The notes: generated from the sequence alone by a model not told the origin. A stretch of DNA of 58,610 nt from CAZGKW01 sp964526295 (GCA_964526295.1 CAZGKW010000027.1:1-58610); one strand, 5' to 3'; positions 8,881 to 16,806 are shown, numbered from the stretch's first letter. Program-made: numbers and translations.

Positions 8881-9924
8881 ATGGGCGACAAGGCATCGGT
8901 TCAAGCGATGGAGAGCGCTTCCGTGTGGGTGTTGGCCTTGGTGTTGACTGCGTCGCATAGCGTTCTTTGCGGCGCCCAACAAGAGGCCATTTCCTCGGAG
9001 CCGTTCCGGCCAAGAGCTGTTGCGCCGGCCGAATCCGGCAAGCACGTCTCGTGCCAGGCGTCAGAAGTGCCGCAGATGGGTCCCCGGGTGGAATCACGGA
9101 CGGACGCACGCCGCACCCAGACACTTGGACCGCAGGGCGCGGTCGAGCGCCTTCCGGAGATGCGTTCAGCCGCGGAAATGAATGAAGTCTTGGCGCGGGT
9201 CGGCGCCGGGCTGGATGAAGAGGCGTGGCAGGGGGTCCGCGAGTTTCTGAGTCTGCACGAACCAGACTTGGACCCGACATCCAGGGAGGCGGCGGTCAGG
9301 CGCGTCTACGAGCTCCTGGTCGACCCGACGCAGAGGGGCTTGGTCCATTTGCGTGCCTTCAGGGTTGTGCTGTCCACCGGTTCTGTGGAGATCCTGCGCG
9401 AATGCCTGCTGCACGAGGACCCCACGGTCGTTTGTCTTTCCTGTGACAGGATCCTTGCTTCGAGAGCATCGGCGGAAATCGAAGCCCGCGAGCCGGAGGG
9501 CGCCGCGGCTGTAGACGAAAGTGTGGTGCCATATCTCATAGCGGCCCTCAGGCGGATTGCGGGTTCGAGAACACACCTCGGTGTTCGGGCATTCGATGGC
9601 GAGGAGAGAGCACGAAGCATCAAGCTCCCACAAGCTCTCATTGCTGCTGCCGGCCTCCGTATGAAGGATGACCCCCGAAGTGTGCGCGACCCTAAGAATG
9701 TGCGGCGCCTTCTTGATGAGGCAGAGCGATGGGCCGAAGCCAGGGGCTTGCCCCTCTTCAGTGGAGGTGGCTCCCACCGCGGTCGGGGCGCGCCTGGGGC
9801 ACCGCATGAAGCCGCTACCCCTTCCCGCGGCAAGGGCGTCACGGTCGTCAAGCCGCGGACCGAGGACAAGAGTGAGGAAGGGGATGCACCTGCGAAGAAG
9901 GATTCGCCTGAGAAGGGCGATTGA
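8881..9924 (+). CDS. Secreted HEAT-like protein S1 with shared C-terminal tail
   Basis: 347 residues. ATG 8881 is preceded by GAGGAGG (8864-8870). The N-terminus has a hydrophobic stretch (VWVLALVLTASHSVLCG), likely a signal peptide. Residues about 100-285 are helical and resemble HEAT-type repeats (EAAVRRVYELLVDP, VEILRECLLHEDPTVV, VVPYLIAALRRI). From about residue 283 the sequence becomes a low-complexity tail (GLPLFSGGGSHRGRGAPG ... SEEGDAPAKKDSPEKGD). The same tail occurs at the end of the unrelated S4 protein and in two further places, so it is a swapped module rather than part of the HEAT fold. It lies 23 bp after the B1 remnant, probably in one transcript. Function unknown. Confidence 0.75.
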   Translation: MGDKASVQAMESASVWVLALVLTASHSVLCGAQQEAISSEPFRPRAVAPAESGKHVSCQASEVPQMGPRVESRTDARRTQTLGPQGAVERLPEMRSAAEMNEVLARVGAGLDEEAWQGVREFLSLHEPDLDPTSREAAVRRVYELLVDPTQRGLVHLRAFRVVLSTGSVEILRECLLHEDPTVVCLSCDRILASRASAEIEAREPEGAAAVDESVVPYLIAALRRIAGSRTHLGVRAFDGEERARSIKLPQALIAAAGLRMKDDPRSVRDPKNVRRLLDEAERWAEARGLPLFSGGGSHRGRGAPGAPHEAATPSRGKGVTVVKPRTEDKSEEGDAPAKKDSPEKGD

Positions 9925-10468
9925 CCCGCCGGCGGCGGGTTTCGCCTGTTCCCGGGCAGGAACAAGCCGGGCCCGGACGAGCCCCTGCATCGACGGGTCA
10001 AGTGCCAGGCCGATCTGGGCACTGCCGTCCGCGATCCCAACGCCCTGCACGTCTACTTCCGCGTCCTGGACGTGGACGACCCGACCCAGGACGGCGCCGG
10101 CAACGTGGTTGACGACAACGACGCCGAGGGCATCTGGAACGGGGACGACAACCGCGGTCCGCCGGACAGTGCGCCCGAGCTGAAGTTGCTGTCGCCTGAG
10201 ACTCCGCCGCCGCTGTTGGCCACGGATGACGTGCGGGTGCTGAGCCTCGTCTACGAGGTGCCGCTGGATCCTCAGGGGGGACGCACGATGTATCCGGGGA
10301 ACAACTGGAAGGTCCTGGCGACGACCGACAGCGACTGGGATGAAAACGTCGAGGTGGACCCGGCCCTGGAGAACGGCCGGGACGAGTGCAACTCGTTCCG
10401 CCACAAGCTGCGGCCGCAGGACAAGCCGCCCGCGGACTGGTCGAGCCCCTTGCTTTCGCTCTGGCGGA
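9724..10468 (+). repeat. Constant block copy A (745 bp)
   Basis: Direct repeat of 13600-14344 at a fixed offset of 3876 bp. I saw only three mismatches by eye (9729, 9909 and 9954). It covers the S-gene tail, the TGA within a GC palindrome and the first part of the next B gene, ending at the codon after LLSLWR. Sequence on both sides diverges abruptly, which points to recent recombination or gene conversion. Confidence 0.9.
9924..9940 (+). terminator. GC palindrome at the S1 stop codon
   Basis: ACCCGCCG-G-CGGCGGGT is a perfect inverted repeat followed by TTTCG. The A of the TGA stop is its first base. It resembles a short Rho-independent terminator hairpin, but the T-run is only three bases, and it sits upstream of an open frame in the same phase. 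Confidence 0.4.
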
Positions 10469-11367
10469 TGCTCTGGCTGGAACTCGACTCGATGGCTGGC
10501 GGCCTTGATAACCCATATGCCGGGTGCAGAATCGATGCCACGCTCTGGAACACACCTCACACAGGCGAGACGCAGTGCGAGGTTAACGGCTTTGAGCCGA
10601 ACGACGACGGGAGGTACGAGGGTGGCACCATGACCGTCACCGCAGGCGGCACCTACGAGATCATTGACCACTGGGACGCGTTTTGGGATGACTATGTGGT
10701 GGTATCCGGCAACGCGACGGCGGACCTGAACAAGGCCGCCGGCCTGGTTGACGACGATGTGTGCCCATTGCCCCGCAAGTCGGACTGGTCGCTTCTGGCC
10801 GCGAAGCTTGAGCCCGCCTACGTCAGCGTGGATGAGATACCCAACGTCTCGAATATCAATGCGACGTTTACATCCAATCTGGGCATAGGCGCCTCCGATC
10901 TGGACGCCGCGGCCTCGCCGGTCAGGAATGTCCCGACTTGGTCCACCTTCTGGACTATTCAGGTGGTGTCGTGTCATCAAGGCTACGCGGCGGCCGACTT
11001 TGACCCGGACTATCTTTACCATTGGCACAGTCCCGCCAGCAGCAAGCAGGGAGACGCCGCCGGCCTGTACGGGCAGACGATACCCGCGGGAGCCAGCCAA
11101 TACGACAATGTATCTGCCATCCATCTTGAGACCATCCGTGACGTGGCTGCTTGGTACGCATGGGCGAGGAGCGTCGGTTACCCGACTCCTGACTTCGCCG
11201 CTCAGGACATTGAGCGAATAACCTTCGTACATGAAGTAGGATGGGTGTTCGGGTGCGCCGAGTCAGATGGCGGTGTCATGGGGCCGGGTGTCGAGGACCC
11301 TGCCTCGATCTTCACGCCGCCGTCCATACTGACGATCCGCTCATCGACAGCGATTGAGGAGCCATAG
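10072..11367 (+). CDS. B2: Ig-like/zincin protein lacking its N-terminus, degenerate zinc site
   Basis: The first in-frame start after the S1 stop is GTG 10072, but family-like sequence already begins right after the TGA at 9925 (PAGGGFRLFPGRNKPGPDEP). There is no signal peptide and no plausible ribosome site, so the N-terminal half is missing. Residues from GTG to about 132 are identical to the other constant-block copy. The rest is unique, ending in a zincin-like region, HEVGWVFGCAE (near 11230). Where the other copy has HEVGHLLGLHH, the second His is Trp and the third is Glu, so zinc binding is probably lost; VMGPG follows where a Met-turn would lie. Likely a non-functional or recombination-donor copy. 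Confidence 0.6.
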   Translation: MDDPTQDGAGNVVDDNDAEGIWNGDDNRGPPDSAPELKLLSPETPPPLLATDDVRVLSLVYEVPLDPQGGRTMYPGNNWKVLATTDSDWDENVEVDPALENGRDECNSFRHKLRPQDKPPADWSSPLLSLWRMLWLELDSMAGGLDNPYAGCRIDATLWNTPHTGETQCEVNGFEPNDDGRYEGGTMTVTAGGTYEIIDHWDAFWDDYVVVSGNATADLNKAAGLVDDDVCPLPRKSDWSLLAAKLEPAYVSVDEIPNVSNINATFTSNLGIGASDLDAAASPVRNVPTWSTFWTIQVVSCHQGYAAADFDPDYLYHWHSPASSKQGDAAGLYGQTIPAGASQYDNVSAIHLETIRDVAAWYAWARSVGYPTPDFAAQDIERITFVHEVGWVFGCAESDGGVMGPGVEDPASIFTPPSILTIRSSTAIEEP

Positions 11368-11421
11368 GGGTCGGGCGTGTGGGCGGGCGGAGCAGCCCGC
11401 TCCAGGCATAGGGAGGATGCA

Positions 11422-12345
11422 ATGATGAGCCAAGCTCATAGGGCAGTCGGGAGGCCAGGCCTTGCGCTACTGGTCCTGGCGGGTACGTGTCTGACGCCTG
11501 GCCTCTTGGCCGCGGCCGAGTTGCCCTCGCTTACGCTGTCGGTTCCGGCCGGCGAATACCTTGTCGGGGAACCGGTCGTGGCGTCCCTGCGCTTGCGCAA
11601 CGAGGCCTCGGGAACGCCCGGGGTCTTCACGAGTAACGAAGGCTTTGCCACGACGGGGCATTTCGTGTTCGCCTTCGCCGGCGAGAACGGCGCGCTCGCC
11701 GGGGAGACAGAGCTGCACGGGGCCCACGTGGGGCGAATCGGAGCGAGGCTGGGTCCGCCGCTTGAAGCAGGGGCGTCGTGGCAATGCGATAAGATGTTCC
11801 TGCCCCAGTCGGGCGCGGCGACGCCCCGGGGCGAGAAGCGGGCGCCGCTTAAGGCGGGCCGGTATGTCCTGACCGCAAAGCTCTGGTGGGCGCCGCCGCG
11901 ACGGTACGGGGAACCCGCGCCCCGGGAGCCGCAAGGGGTATACATCTCGTCGAACCCCGTGAGCGTCAGAATCAAGGAGCCTGCCGGGGCCGAGGCCGAG
12001 GCGCTCGCACTTCTGCGGTCCGCCAACCTGGCGGACTTCTACAGCGGCATGTCCGGCGGCAAGCCACAGGTGATTGCAGAGCTCTTGGCCAAGCATCCGG
12101 ACACGACCTACGCGCATCATGCGAAGGTGCGACTCCTTGTGGATCGCATGGCGTGGTTCTGGAACACAAAGCGACGCGGCCTTTCCGAGTCCGAACGGAC
12201 GGAAGTCCGAGGTCTGGTGGAACAGGCGGAGGGGCATGAGTTGCCTCCCAAGCTGGCACCGCTCAAGGACAATCTGCTCCTTCTGCGCGCGCGGATGCGC
12301 GAGGTCCTCGACGAGGAGCGCGCCGCGGACCGAGGACAAGAGTGA
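11422..12345 (+). CDS. Secreted Ig-like plus helical protein S2
   Basis: 307 residues from ATG 11422 (ATG 11425 is equally possible; GGGAGG lies at 11411-11416). A signal peptide is clear (LALLVLAGTCLTPGLLAAAE). An Ig-like or BsuPI-like beta domain follows (SLTLSVPAGEYLVGEPVVASLRLRN), with a second half of helices (PQVIAELLAKHPDTTYAHHAKVRLLVDRM). The layout matches S4 (15369-16484), so the two are paralogues. The last nine residues (ERAADRGQE) come from a short constant-block copy joined in the wrong frame, so the usual SEEGDAPAKKDSPEKGD tail is not made. Function unknown; probably extracellular. Confidence 0.75.
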   Translation: MMSQAHRAVGRPGLALLVLAGTCLTPGLLAAAELPSLTLSVPAGEYLVGEPVVASLRLRNEASGTPGVFTSNEGFATTGHFVFAFAGENGALAGETELHGAHVGRIGARLGPPLEAGASWQCDKMFLPQSGAATPRGEKRAPLKAGRYVLTAKLWWAPPRRYGEPAPREPQGVYISSNPVSVRIKEPAGAEAEALALLRSANLADFYSGMSGGKPQVIAELLAKHPDTTYAHHAKVRLLVDRMAWFWNTKRRGLSESERTEVRGLVEQAEGHELPPKLAPLKDNLLLLRARMREVLDEERAADRGQE

Positions 12346-12393
12346 GGAAGGGGATGCACCTGCGAAGAAGGATTCGCCTGAGAAGGGCGATTG

Positions 12394-12410
12394 ACCCGCC
12401 GGCGGCGGGT
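12394..12410 (+). terminator. GC palindrome, copy C
   Basis: Same 17-bp inverted repeat as at 9924-9940, but followed by ATCG instead of TTTCG, so a terminator function is weaker here. Confidence 0.3.
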
Positions 12411-12454
12411 ATCGTCTGTTCCCGGGCAAGAATGATCCGGACGGCCCGCAGAAA

Positions 12455-12477
12455 AAAAAGACACTTAGTGTCTTTTT
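12455..12477. repeat. AT-rich palindrome, copy 1
   Basis: Stem GACAC/GTGTC with loop TTA, extended by five A on the left and five T on the right (10-bp perfect stem). It would work as a bidirectional terminator. It marks the point where a B gene is broken: upstream frame PGKNDPDGPQ, downstream the C-terminal part of another B gene. Confidence 0.85.
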
Positions 12478-12484
12478 CTTGACG

Positions 12485-12812
12485 TATCAAGCTTGGCACC
12501 ACGTGGTACCGGATCTCTGACCCCCAAGCCTGGAGGATACATTTCAAGTTCAAGAAGGAGGCCGGCGGGACGGCGGTTACAATCATAAGGCCCGGGGTAA
12601 ACGGAACGCTGGAAACGGCCACGAGGGCCGATGATGTGGTCAAGTATGGGACTATCTGGCCGGGAGCGAACAGCGTCATCGATTCCGTTGCGCGTGACAC
12701 AAACGGGGACGGTGTGGTTGATGGTAACGACGGGGCTTCGGACGATGTGGGTTCACAGGAGCGCTGGGTGGACGATGGGACAACCATTGCCACCGACCAT
12801 TCCGGCTGGTAA
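12485..12812 (+). pseudogene. B3: C-terminal fragment of a B-type secreted protein
   Basis: About 107 codons in one frame, beginning near IKLGTTWYRISDP and ending DHSGW, TAA at 12810-12812. It corresponds to the last part of B1, including the intact Trp codon (TGG) where B1 has TAG. It also contains a NGDGVVDGNDGASDDVGSQERW stretch whose relative reappears at 13555-13607. There is no start codon or N-terminus; the AT-rich palindrome lies immediately upstream. A longer open frame in another phase (from 12631) is a shadow. Confidence 0.75.
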
Positions 12813-12828
12813 GAAGAAGGAGAAAAGC

Positions 12829-13383
12829 GTGGTTAAGCGATATGGTGCCCCAATAGGGATGATTTTGGGTCTGGCCCTCCTATGGTTGTGCGGGAGAAGC
12901 CATGGCGGAGTAAACGGGCAGGCAGTACCGCCCGCGGCGGCGGGTACACCGACGGTAGCTCATGCACCCGCGAAAGATGCGTCTGACATGAGCAAACTGA
13001 TCCGAAATATGCAAGAGGGCTCATTTCTGGAGGCACGGAGGGCCATTGAAAAGTGTGTCGAACGTAACTGCGTGGGTCTGGTCCGTGCGGCACTCAAGAA
13101 CCCTAATGACGACATAAAGACCCTAGCCGCCAGAGAACTTGTTCAAGACGCCCAAAGAACTACCATGGCACTGGTAGATGCTCTTGAGAGAAGCGCGGGC
13201 TTTGTTGAGGGTGGCGACGAAGTCATGGCCAGAGAGGTGCTCAGACAGAGGCTGGTACAATACATAGGGCGCCTCCTGGGGCGCGAATATGCACTGACAG
13301 ACCCGGCCTCGCCCGACGAGCCCAAGAAGCTCGCCCTGGAGATGCGCCGGGAACTGGCCAAACGAGGCGACGTAAGAGATTGA
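12829..13383 (+). CDS. S3: small membrane-anchored or secreted HEAT-like protein
   Basis: 184 residues from GTG 12829, preceded by AAGAAGGAGA (12813-12822) and 16 bp after the B3 stop. A hydrophobic segment near the start (APIGMILGLALLWLCG) is a signal peptide or anchor. The rest is helical, with a HEAT-like pair (FLEARRAIEKCVERNCVGLVRAALKNPNDDIKTLAARELV) resembling S1. Like S1 it directly follows the C-terminus of a B protein, so B-S is the basic unit. It ends in a normal stop without the shared tail. Function unknown. Confidence 0.7.
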   Translation: MVKRYGAPIGMILGLALLWLCGRSHGGVNGQAVPPAAAGTPTVAHAPAKDASDMSKLIRNMQEGSFLEARRAIEKCVERNCVGLVRAALKNPNDDIKTLAARELVQDAQRTTMALVDALERSAGFVEGGDEVMAREVLRQRLVQYIGRLLGREYALTDPASPDEPKKLALEMRRELAKRGDVRD

Positions 13384-13800
13384 ACTGCGGTTTTTTTCCG
13401 CTCTGCCTCTGTGGCATCGTGCTGCTGCTCTTCGGCTTTGGGCTGCAACCCTATTTCATGTGGTGAACACAGGGGCGAACGGCAGCCCGCCCTTGACCTC
13501 CAGGCACCCGCACGCTGCCGGTGTCGAGGCAGGCGGGGCCGTCCAGCCAGCCAGGATGGCGATGGCAACGACGGCGCTTCGGATGATGTCGGCTCGCACG
13601 AGCGCTGGGCCGAAGCCAGGGGCTTGCCCCTCTTCAGTGGAGGTGGCTCCCACCGCGGTCGGGGCGCGCCTGGGGCACCGCATGAAGCCGCTACCCCTTC
13701 CCGCGGCAAGGGCGTCACGGTCGTCAAGCCGCGGACCGAGGACAAGAGTGAGGAAGGGGATGCACCTGCGAAGAAGGATTCGCCGGAGAAGGGCGATTGA
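13384..13800 (+). pseudogene. Recombination debris joining a B fragment to the S tail
   Basis: Not a coherent gene. The frame ending at 13800 reads GDGNDGASDDVGSHERW, which is the B3-type C-terminus, and then switches to AEARGLPLFSGGGSHRG, the tail of S1. The crossover lies in the shared GAGCG-TGGGCCGAAGCC at 13600-13616. Upstream, 13384-13550 holds no recognisable domain. The frame ends in the common SEEGDAPAKKDSPEKGD tail. Confidence 0.65.
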
Positions 13801-14344
13801 CCCGCCGGCGGCGGGTTTCGCCTGTTCCCCGGCAGGAACAAGCCGGGCCCGGACGAGCCCCTGCATCGACGGGTCAAGTGCCAGGCCGATCTGGGCACTG
13901 CCGTCCGCGATCCCAACGCCCTGCACGTCTACTTCCGCGTCCTGGACGTGGACGACCCGACCCAGGACGGCGCCGGCAACGTGGTTGACGACAACGACGC
14001 CGAGGGCATCTGGAACGGGGACGACAACCGCGGTCCGCCGGACAGTGCGCCCGAGCTGAAGTTGCTGTCGCCTGAGACTCCGCCGCCGCTGTTGGCCACG
14101 GATGACGTGCGGGTGCTGAGCCTCGTCTACGAGGTGCCGCTGGATCCTCAGGGGGGACGCACGATGTATCCGGGGAACAACTGGAAGGTCCTGGCGACGA
14201 CCGACAGCGACTGGGATGAAAACGTCGAGGTGGACCCGGCCCTGGAGAACGGCCGGGACGAGTGCAACTCGTTCCGCCACAAGCTGCGGCCGCAGGACAA
14301 GCCGCCCGCGGACTGGTCGAGCCCCTTGCTTTCGCTCTGGCGGA
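13600..14344 (+). repeat. Constant block copy B (745 bp)
   Basis: Second copy of 9724-10468, nearly identical at nucleotide level including synonymous sites. Left neighbour is a B3-type scrap rather than the S1 HEAT domain, and right neighbour is the intact zincin instead of the degenerate one. Confidence 0.9.
13800..13816 (+). terminator. GC palindrome, copy B
   Basis: Same inverted repeat overlapping the TGA (13798-13800), followed by TTTCG. Confidence 0.35.
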
Positions 14345-15348
14345 AACTGCACATTGAGTTTGACGCCATGCGCGCTCCAGATGGCCAAGAACCATTTGGC
14401 ATCGTAAGCGGCACGTCCAGCCGTATCACGCCTTTCGCGGTCATGGCCCAGAGTTCGCTCGGTTGCGCCACCGCGAGCCTGATTGGCGGCGTTCTGGACC
14501 CGGAGTCCGCGTCACAGGGCATATCCGTGGACTACGTGAACCATAACACGTGGGAAGTCTTGGGTAACGGCGATGTGGAGGTGCTGGCGAAAACAGTCTA
14601 TGATACGGATAAGTTCGACACGGGCCCCCCTCCGGCCGACGACCCCAGCGAGGTGTATCTGTTGACGCCGGAGGACCCCTCGAACAAGCCGTTTGGCGTT
14701 AACACGGACGATCCCAAGTGGCGGACGGACTTGCCCGTCCCGCAGCCGTCAGATGTGCTGCCGGGCATGAACTACTACTTCCATCCCGCCTACATCGACT
14801 GCGTCGAACTGACGGAGGGCAACAGCAATGCTGAGTTCGGCTGGCAGCGGATGACCTCGAACCAACTTGCGCACGTGGACGTCACGGGCGGACCGGAATA
14901 CTGGACGGCCTGCGTGGGCTGGGGCTATGAATCCGGATACAGGAAGTTCGATCGTTGCGGTGCCTGTACGGACCACAGTTTCTATGCGGGCGACGGCGAT
15001 CCGGAGCACGAAGGTGTGTCTCCGGGTTATAGCGGTTCACTTCTCGGGCGCGCGAGCAGAAGCGAGGGGCGCTGCATGGTGTGGGTCGAGAACGCCCGGG
15101 ACTGTGGGAACCGCAGTGTTGCCCGGATTGCGGTCCATGAAGTCGGCCACCTTCTCGGCCTGCACCACGCAGATTACGACGGCAGTTGGACAACCTGGGA
15201 GCCTGATCCCGACGAAGATGGCATAATGGGGTGGGAAAAACCTGACGCGATGTCCTGCCACAAGCAGTGGTATGATTTGACACAGCCGTCTCCGAACCGC
15301 TTCTCTTATGCGAACCTGAAATACCTTAGGGAGTCGGCAACCGATTGA
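13948..15348 (+). CDS. B4: Ig-like/zincin protein with intact HEXXHXXGXXH
   Basis: 466 residues from GTG 13948; family-like sequence reaches back in the same frame to 13801, right after the TGA. As in B2, the signal peptide and N-terminal modules are missing and no ribosome site precedes the GTG. After the constant region the sequence continues LWRKLHIEFDAM, then a unique domain with many aromatic and Cys residues. Near the end is HEVGHLLGLHH (His397, Glu398, His401, His407), a complete zincin metal site, followed by DEDGIMGWEKPDAMSCH, a possible Met-turn. So this copy keeps a protease-like active site while lacking secretion signals. Followed after 20 bp by S4. Confidence 0.7.
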   Translation: MDDPTQDGAGNVVDDNDAEGIWNGDDNRGPPDSAPELKLLSPETPPPLLATDDVRVLSLVYEVPLDPQGGRTMYPGNNWKVLATTDSDWDENVEVDPALENGRDECNSFRHKLRPQDKPPADWSSPLLSLWRKLHIEFDAMRAPDGQEPFGIVSGTSSRITPFAVMAQSSLGCATASLIGGVLDPESASQGISVDYVNHNTWEVLGNGDVEVLAKTVYDTDKFDTGPPPADDPSEVYLLTPEDPSNKPFGVNTDDPKWRTDLPVPQPSDVLPGMNYYFHPAYIDCVELTEGNSNAEFGWQRMTSNQLAHVDVTGGPEYWTACVGWGYESGYRKFDRCGACTDHSFYAGDGDPEHEGVSPGYSGSLLGRASRSEGRCMVWVENARDCGNRSVARIAVHEVGHLLGLHHADYDGSWTTWEPDPDEDGIMGWEKPDAMSCHKQWYDLTQPSPNRFSYANLKYLRESATD

Positions 15349-15368
15349 CCATTGCAAGGGGCCTTTCC

Positions 15369-16484
15369 ATGACATGCTATCGAGCCGTTGCGTTTCTGCT
15401 CGCCACGGCGAGTGTTTGCGGTTTTTCTTCGGCGCTTGGCGCGGAAGACGGCGGCCGCATCGGCCGCGTGGACCTTCAATTGGAGGCCAACAAGGCGCGC
15501 TATATCTGCGGGGAACCGATTATCCTTCGAGCCACGGTGCGCAACCCTTCGGACGCGACCTTCAAGAGCCGCTATCGAACCTTCGGTTTGCGGCCACACG
15601 ACAAGTATGGGATCGAGATCGCACCCGGCAAGGAACGCCAGTTCAAGAGCATTTGGGACCACGAGAAAATGCGGGACATCAACGTTACGACACCACCCAT
15701 CGACGACGACTTCTGGAGCGACCGCCATTGGATCCCCGGGACCATCGCGCCGGGTGCCCATTACGAGCGGACCGACATGCTCGTCCTGCCGAAGCCGGGG
15801 CAATATCGGTTGCGAACGAGGATCATCGAGGGCAAGGACACGCGCTTCGATTCGCCCCCCGTCTCGGTTGAGGTCGTTCCCCTTTCCGAGACGCAGGACA
15901 GCATCGCCGGCCTGGGGGACCAAGTGTTCGCCGTTCGGCTCGGACGGGCCCTTGTGACGGCGCACTACACTCAGGAAATCTGGGGAGGGACGGGTGCGGG
16001 GGGCAGCCTTAACCAGAAAGCGTTTGACAGCGTCGCGCCGACCATTATCGAAAAGCACCGCGGGAGCGCCTTCCGAGAGACCGTCATGTACGCCGACATC
16101 ATGGACGGGCTCGGCGCGGACCATCTTGAACGCCCGGCGGCGCTCGAGCGAAGCAAGGCCTTGGGCCGGCAGTTCATCAAGGACTACCCCCAGTCGCTGT
16201 TGCTCCCGGACGTCTATTACACGCTGTTCCGGTGTCACGTGCAGCAGAAAGAGCCCGAGAAGGCGGCGGCGGTCCGGGCCGAGGCCTTGCCGAAGTTCCC
16301 GAACGCGACGGTCCTTCGGACCGTCCGCGAGTTCGACCTCGACAAGATTCGCCAGCCACAGCAAGGCGCCGAGGCGCCCCCTTCCCGCGGCAAGGGCGTC
16401 ACGGTCGTCAAGCCGCGGACCGAGGACAAGAGTGAGGAAGGGGATGCACCTGCGAAGAAGGATTCGCCGGAGAAGGGCGATTGA
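15369..16484 (+). CDS. S4: secreted Ig-like plus helical protein with shared tail
   Basis: 371 residues from ATG 15369 (AAGGGG at 15356-15361). Signal peptide: VAFLLATASVCGFSSALGAE. A beta-rich Ig-like half (VDLQLEANKARYICGEPIILRATVRNP ... YRLRTRIIEGKDTRF) is followed by a helical half resembling TPR or outer-membrane lipoprotein repeats (ALGRQFIKDYPQSLLLPDVYYTLFRCHVQQKEPEKAAAV). It is a paralogue of S2. From residue about 338 the sequence switches to the common tail SRGKGVTVVKPRTEDKSEE ... KDSPEKGD, also found on the unrelated S1. It follows B4 by 20 bp. Function unknown. Confidence 0.75.
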   Translation: MTCYRAVAFLLATASVCGFSSALGAEDGGRIGRVDLQLEANKARYICGEPIILRATVRNPSDATFKSRYRTFGLRPHDKYGIEIAPGKERQFKSIWDHEKMRDINVTTPPIDDDFWSDRHWIPGTIAPGAHYERTDMLVLPKPGQYRLRTRIIEGKDTRFDSPPVSVEVVPLSETQDSIAGLGDQVFAVRLGRALVTAHYTQEIWGGTGAGGSLNQKAFDSVAPTIIEKHRGSAFRETVMYADIMDGLGADHLERPAALERSKALGRQFIKDYPQSLLLPDVYYTLFRCHVQQKEPEKAAAVRAEALPKFPNATVLRTVREFDLDKIRQPQQGAEAPPSRGKGVTVVKPRTEDKSEEGDAPAKKDSPEKGD

Positions 16485-16500
16485 CCCGCCGGCGGCGGGT
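16484..16500 (+). terminator. GC palindrome, copy D
   Basis: Inverted repeat overlapping the S4 TGA (16482-16484) and followed by TTTCG. Here nothing is coded downstream, so a terminator role for S4 is plausible. Confidence 0.45.
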
Positions 16501-16544
16501 TTCGCCTGTTCCCCGGCAAGAATGATCCGGACGGCCCGCAGAAA

Positions 16545-16567
16545 AAAAAGACACTTAGTGTCTTTTT
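16545..16567. repeat. AT-rich palindrome, copy 2
   Basis: Same GACAC-TTA-GTGTC stem-loop with A and T flanks, at the broken right end of constant block D. Confidence 0.85.
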
Positions 16568-16806
16568 CTTGACGGTTTCGCGGCACGTCCTGGCGGTTCG
16601 GCGGCGGCGGCGTGCGGAACGTCCTGCCAGGACGATGTTCCGGGGCAATGCTGCGGGCACGAGGCGGGAGACCGGAGACCGGAGGGGCCGCTTTCCCTGT
16701 CGTGCGCGAAACGAAAGCGGTGTCGACGCCGGCTGGCGCGGGCCCTGCCACCGCACTCCCTGGAACGGCAGGCGGCGGCCGAAGGCCGCCGACACCCTCA
16801 CCCGTT

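Larger units (their letters stand above)
12322..12484 (+). repeat. Constant block copy C (shortened)
   Basis: 163 bp matching 16412-16574 at an offset of 4090 bp, with a few mismatches. It contains the end of the shared tail, the TGA, the GC palindrome, PAGGGYRLFPGKNDPDG in the following frame, and then the AT-rich palindrome that ends the block. Beyond 12484 the two copies are unrelated. Confidence 0.85.
16378..16574 (+). repeat. Constant block copy D (shortened)
   Basis: Shares about 197 bp with copy A on its left part (offset 6560) and matches copy C up to the AT-rich palindrome (offset 4090). It supplies the S4 tail and stop and is then cut off at the palindrome, with non-coding sequence beyond. 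Confidence 0.85.

Noticed and set aside
9166..11232. 688-residue minus-strand open frame across the mosaic array
   Set aside because: It runs through several plus-strand genes, a stop codon and a palindrome, and shows no recognisable domain.
12631..12828. N-terminal extension of the S3 gene
   Set aside because: It overlaps the end of the B3 fragment in the wrong frame; GTG 12829 has a ribosome site and a hydrophobic signal, so S3 starts there.
9922..16484. General recoding of TGA as tryptophan to join S and B frames
   Set aside because: Many genes in the window, including hamA and the thioredoxin-like gene, end with TGA overlapping the next start, so TGA is a normal stop.
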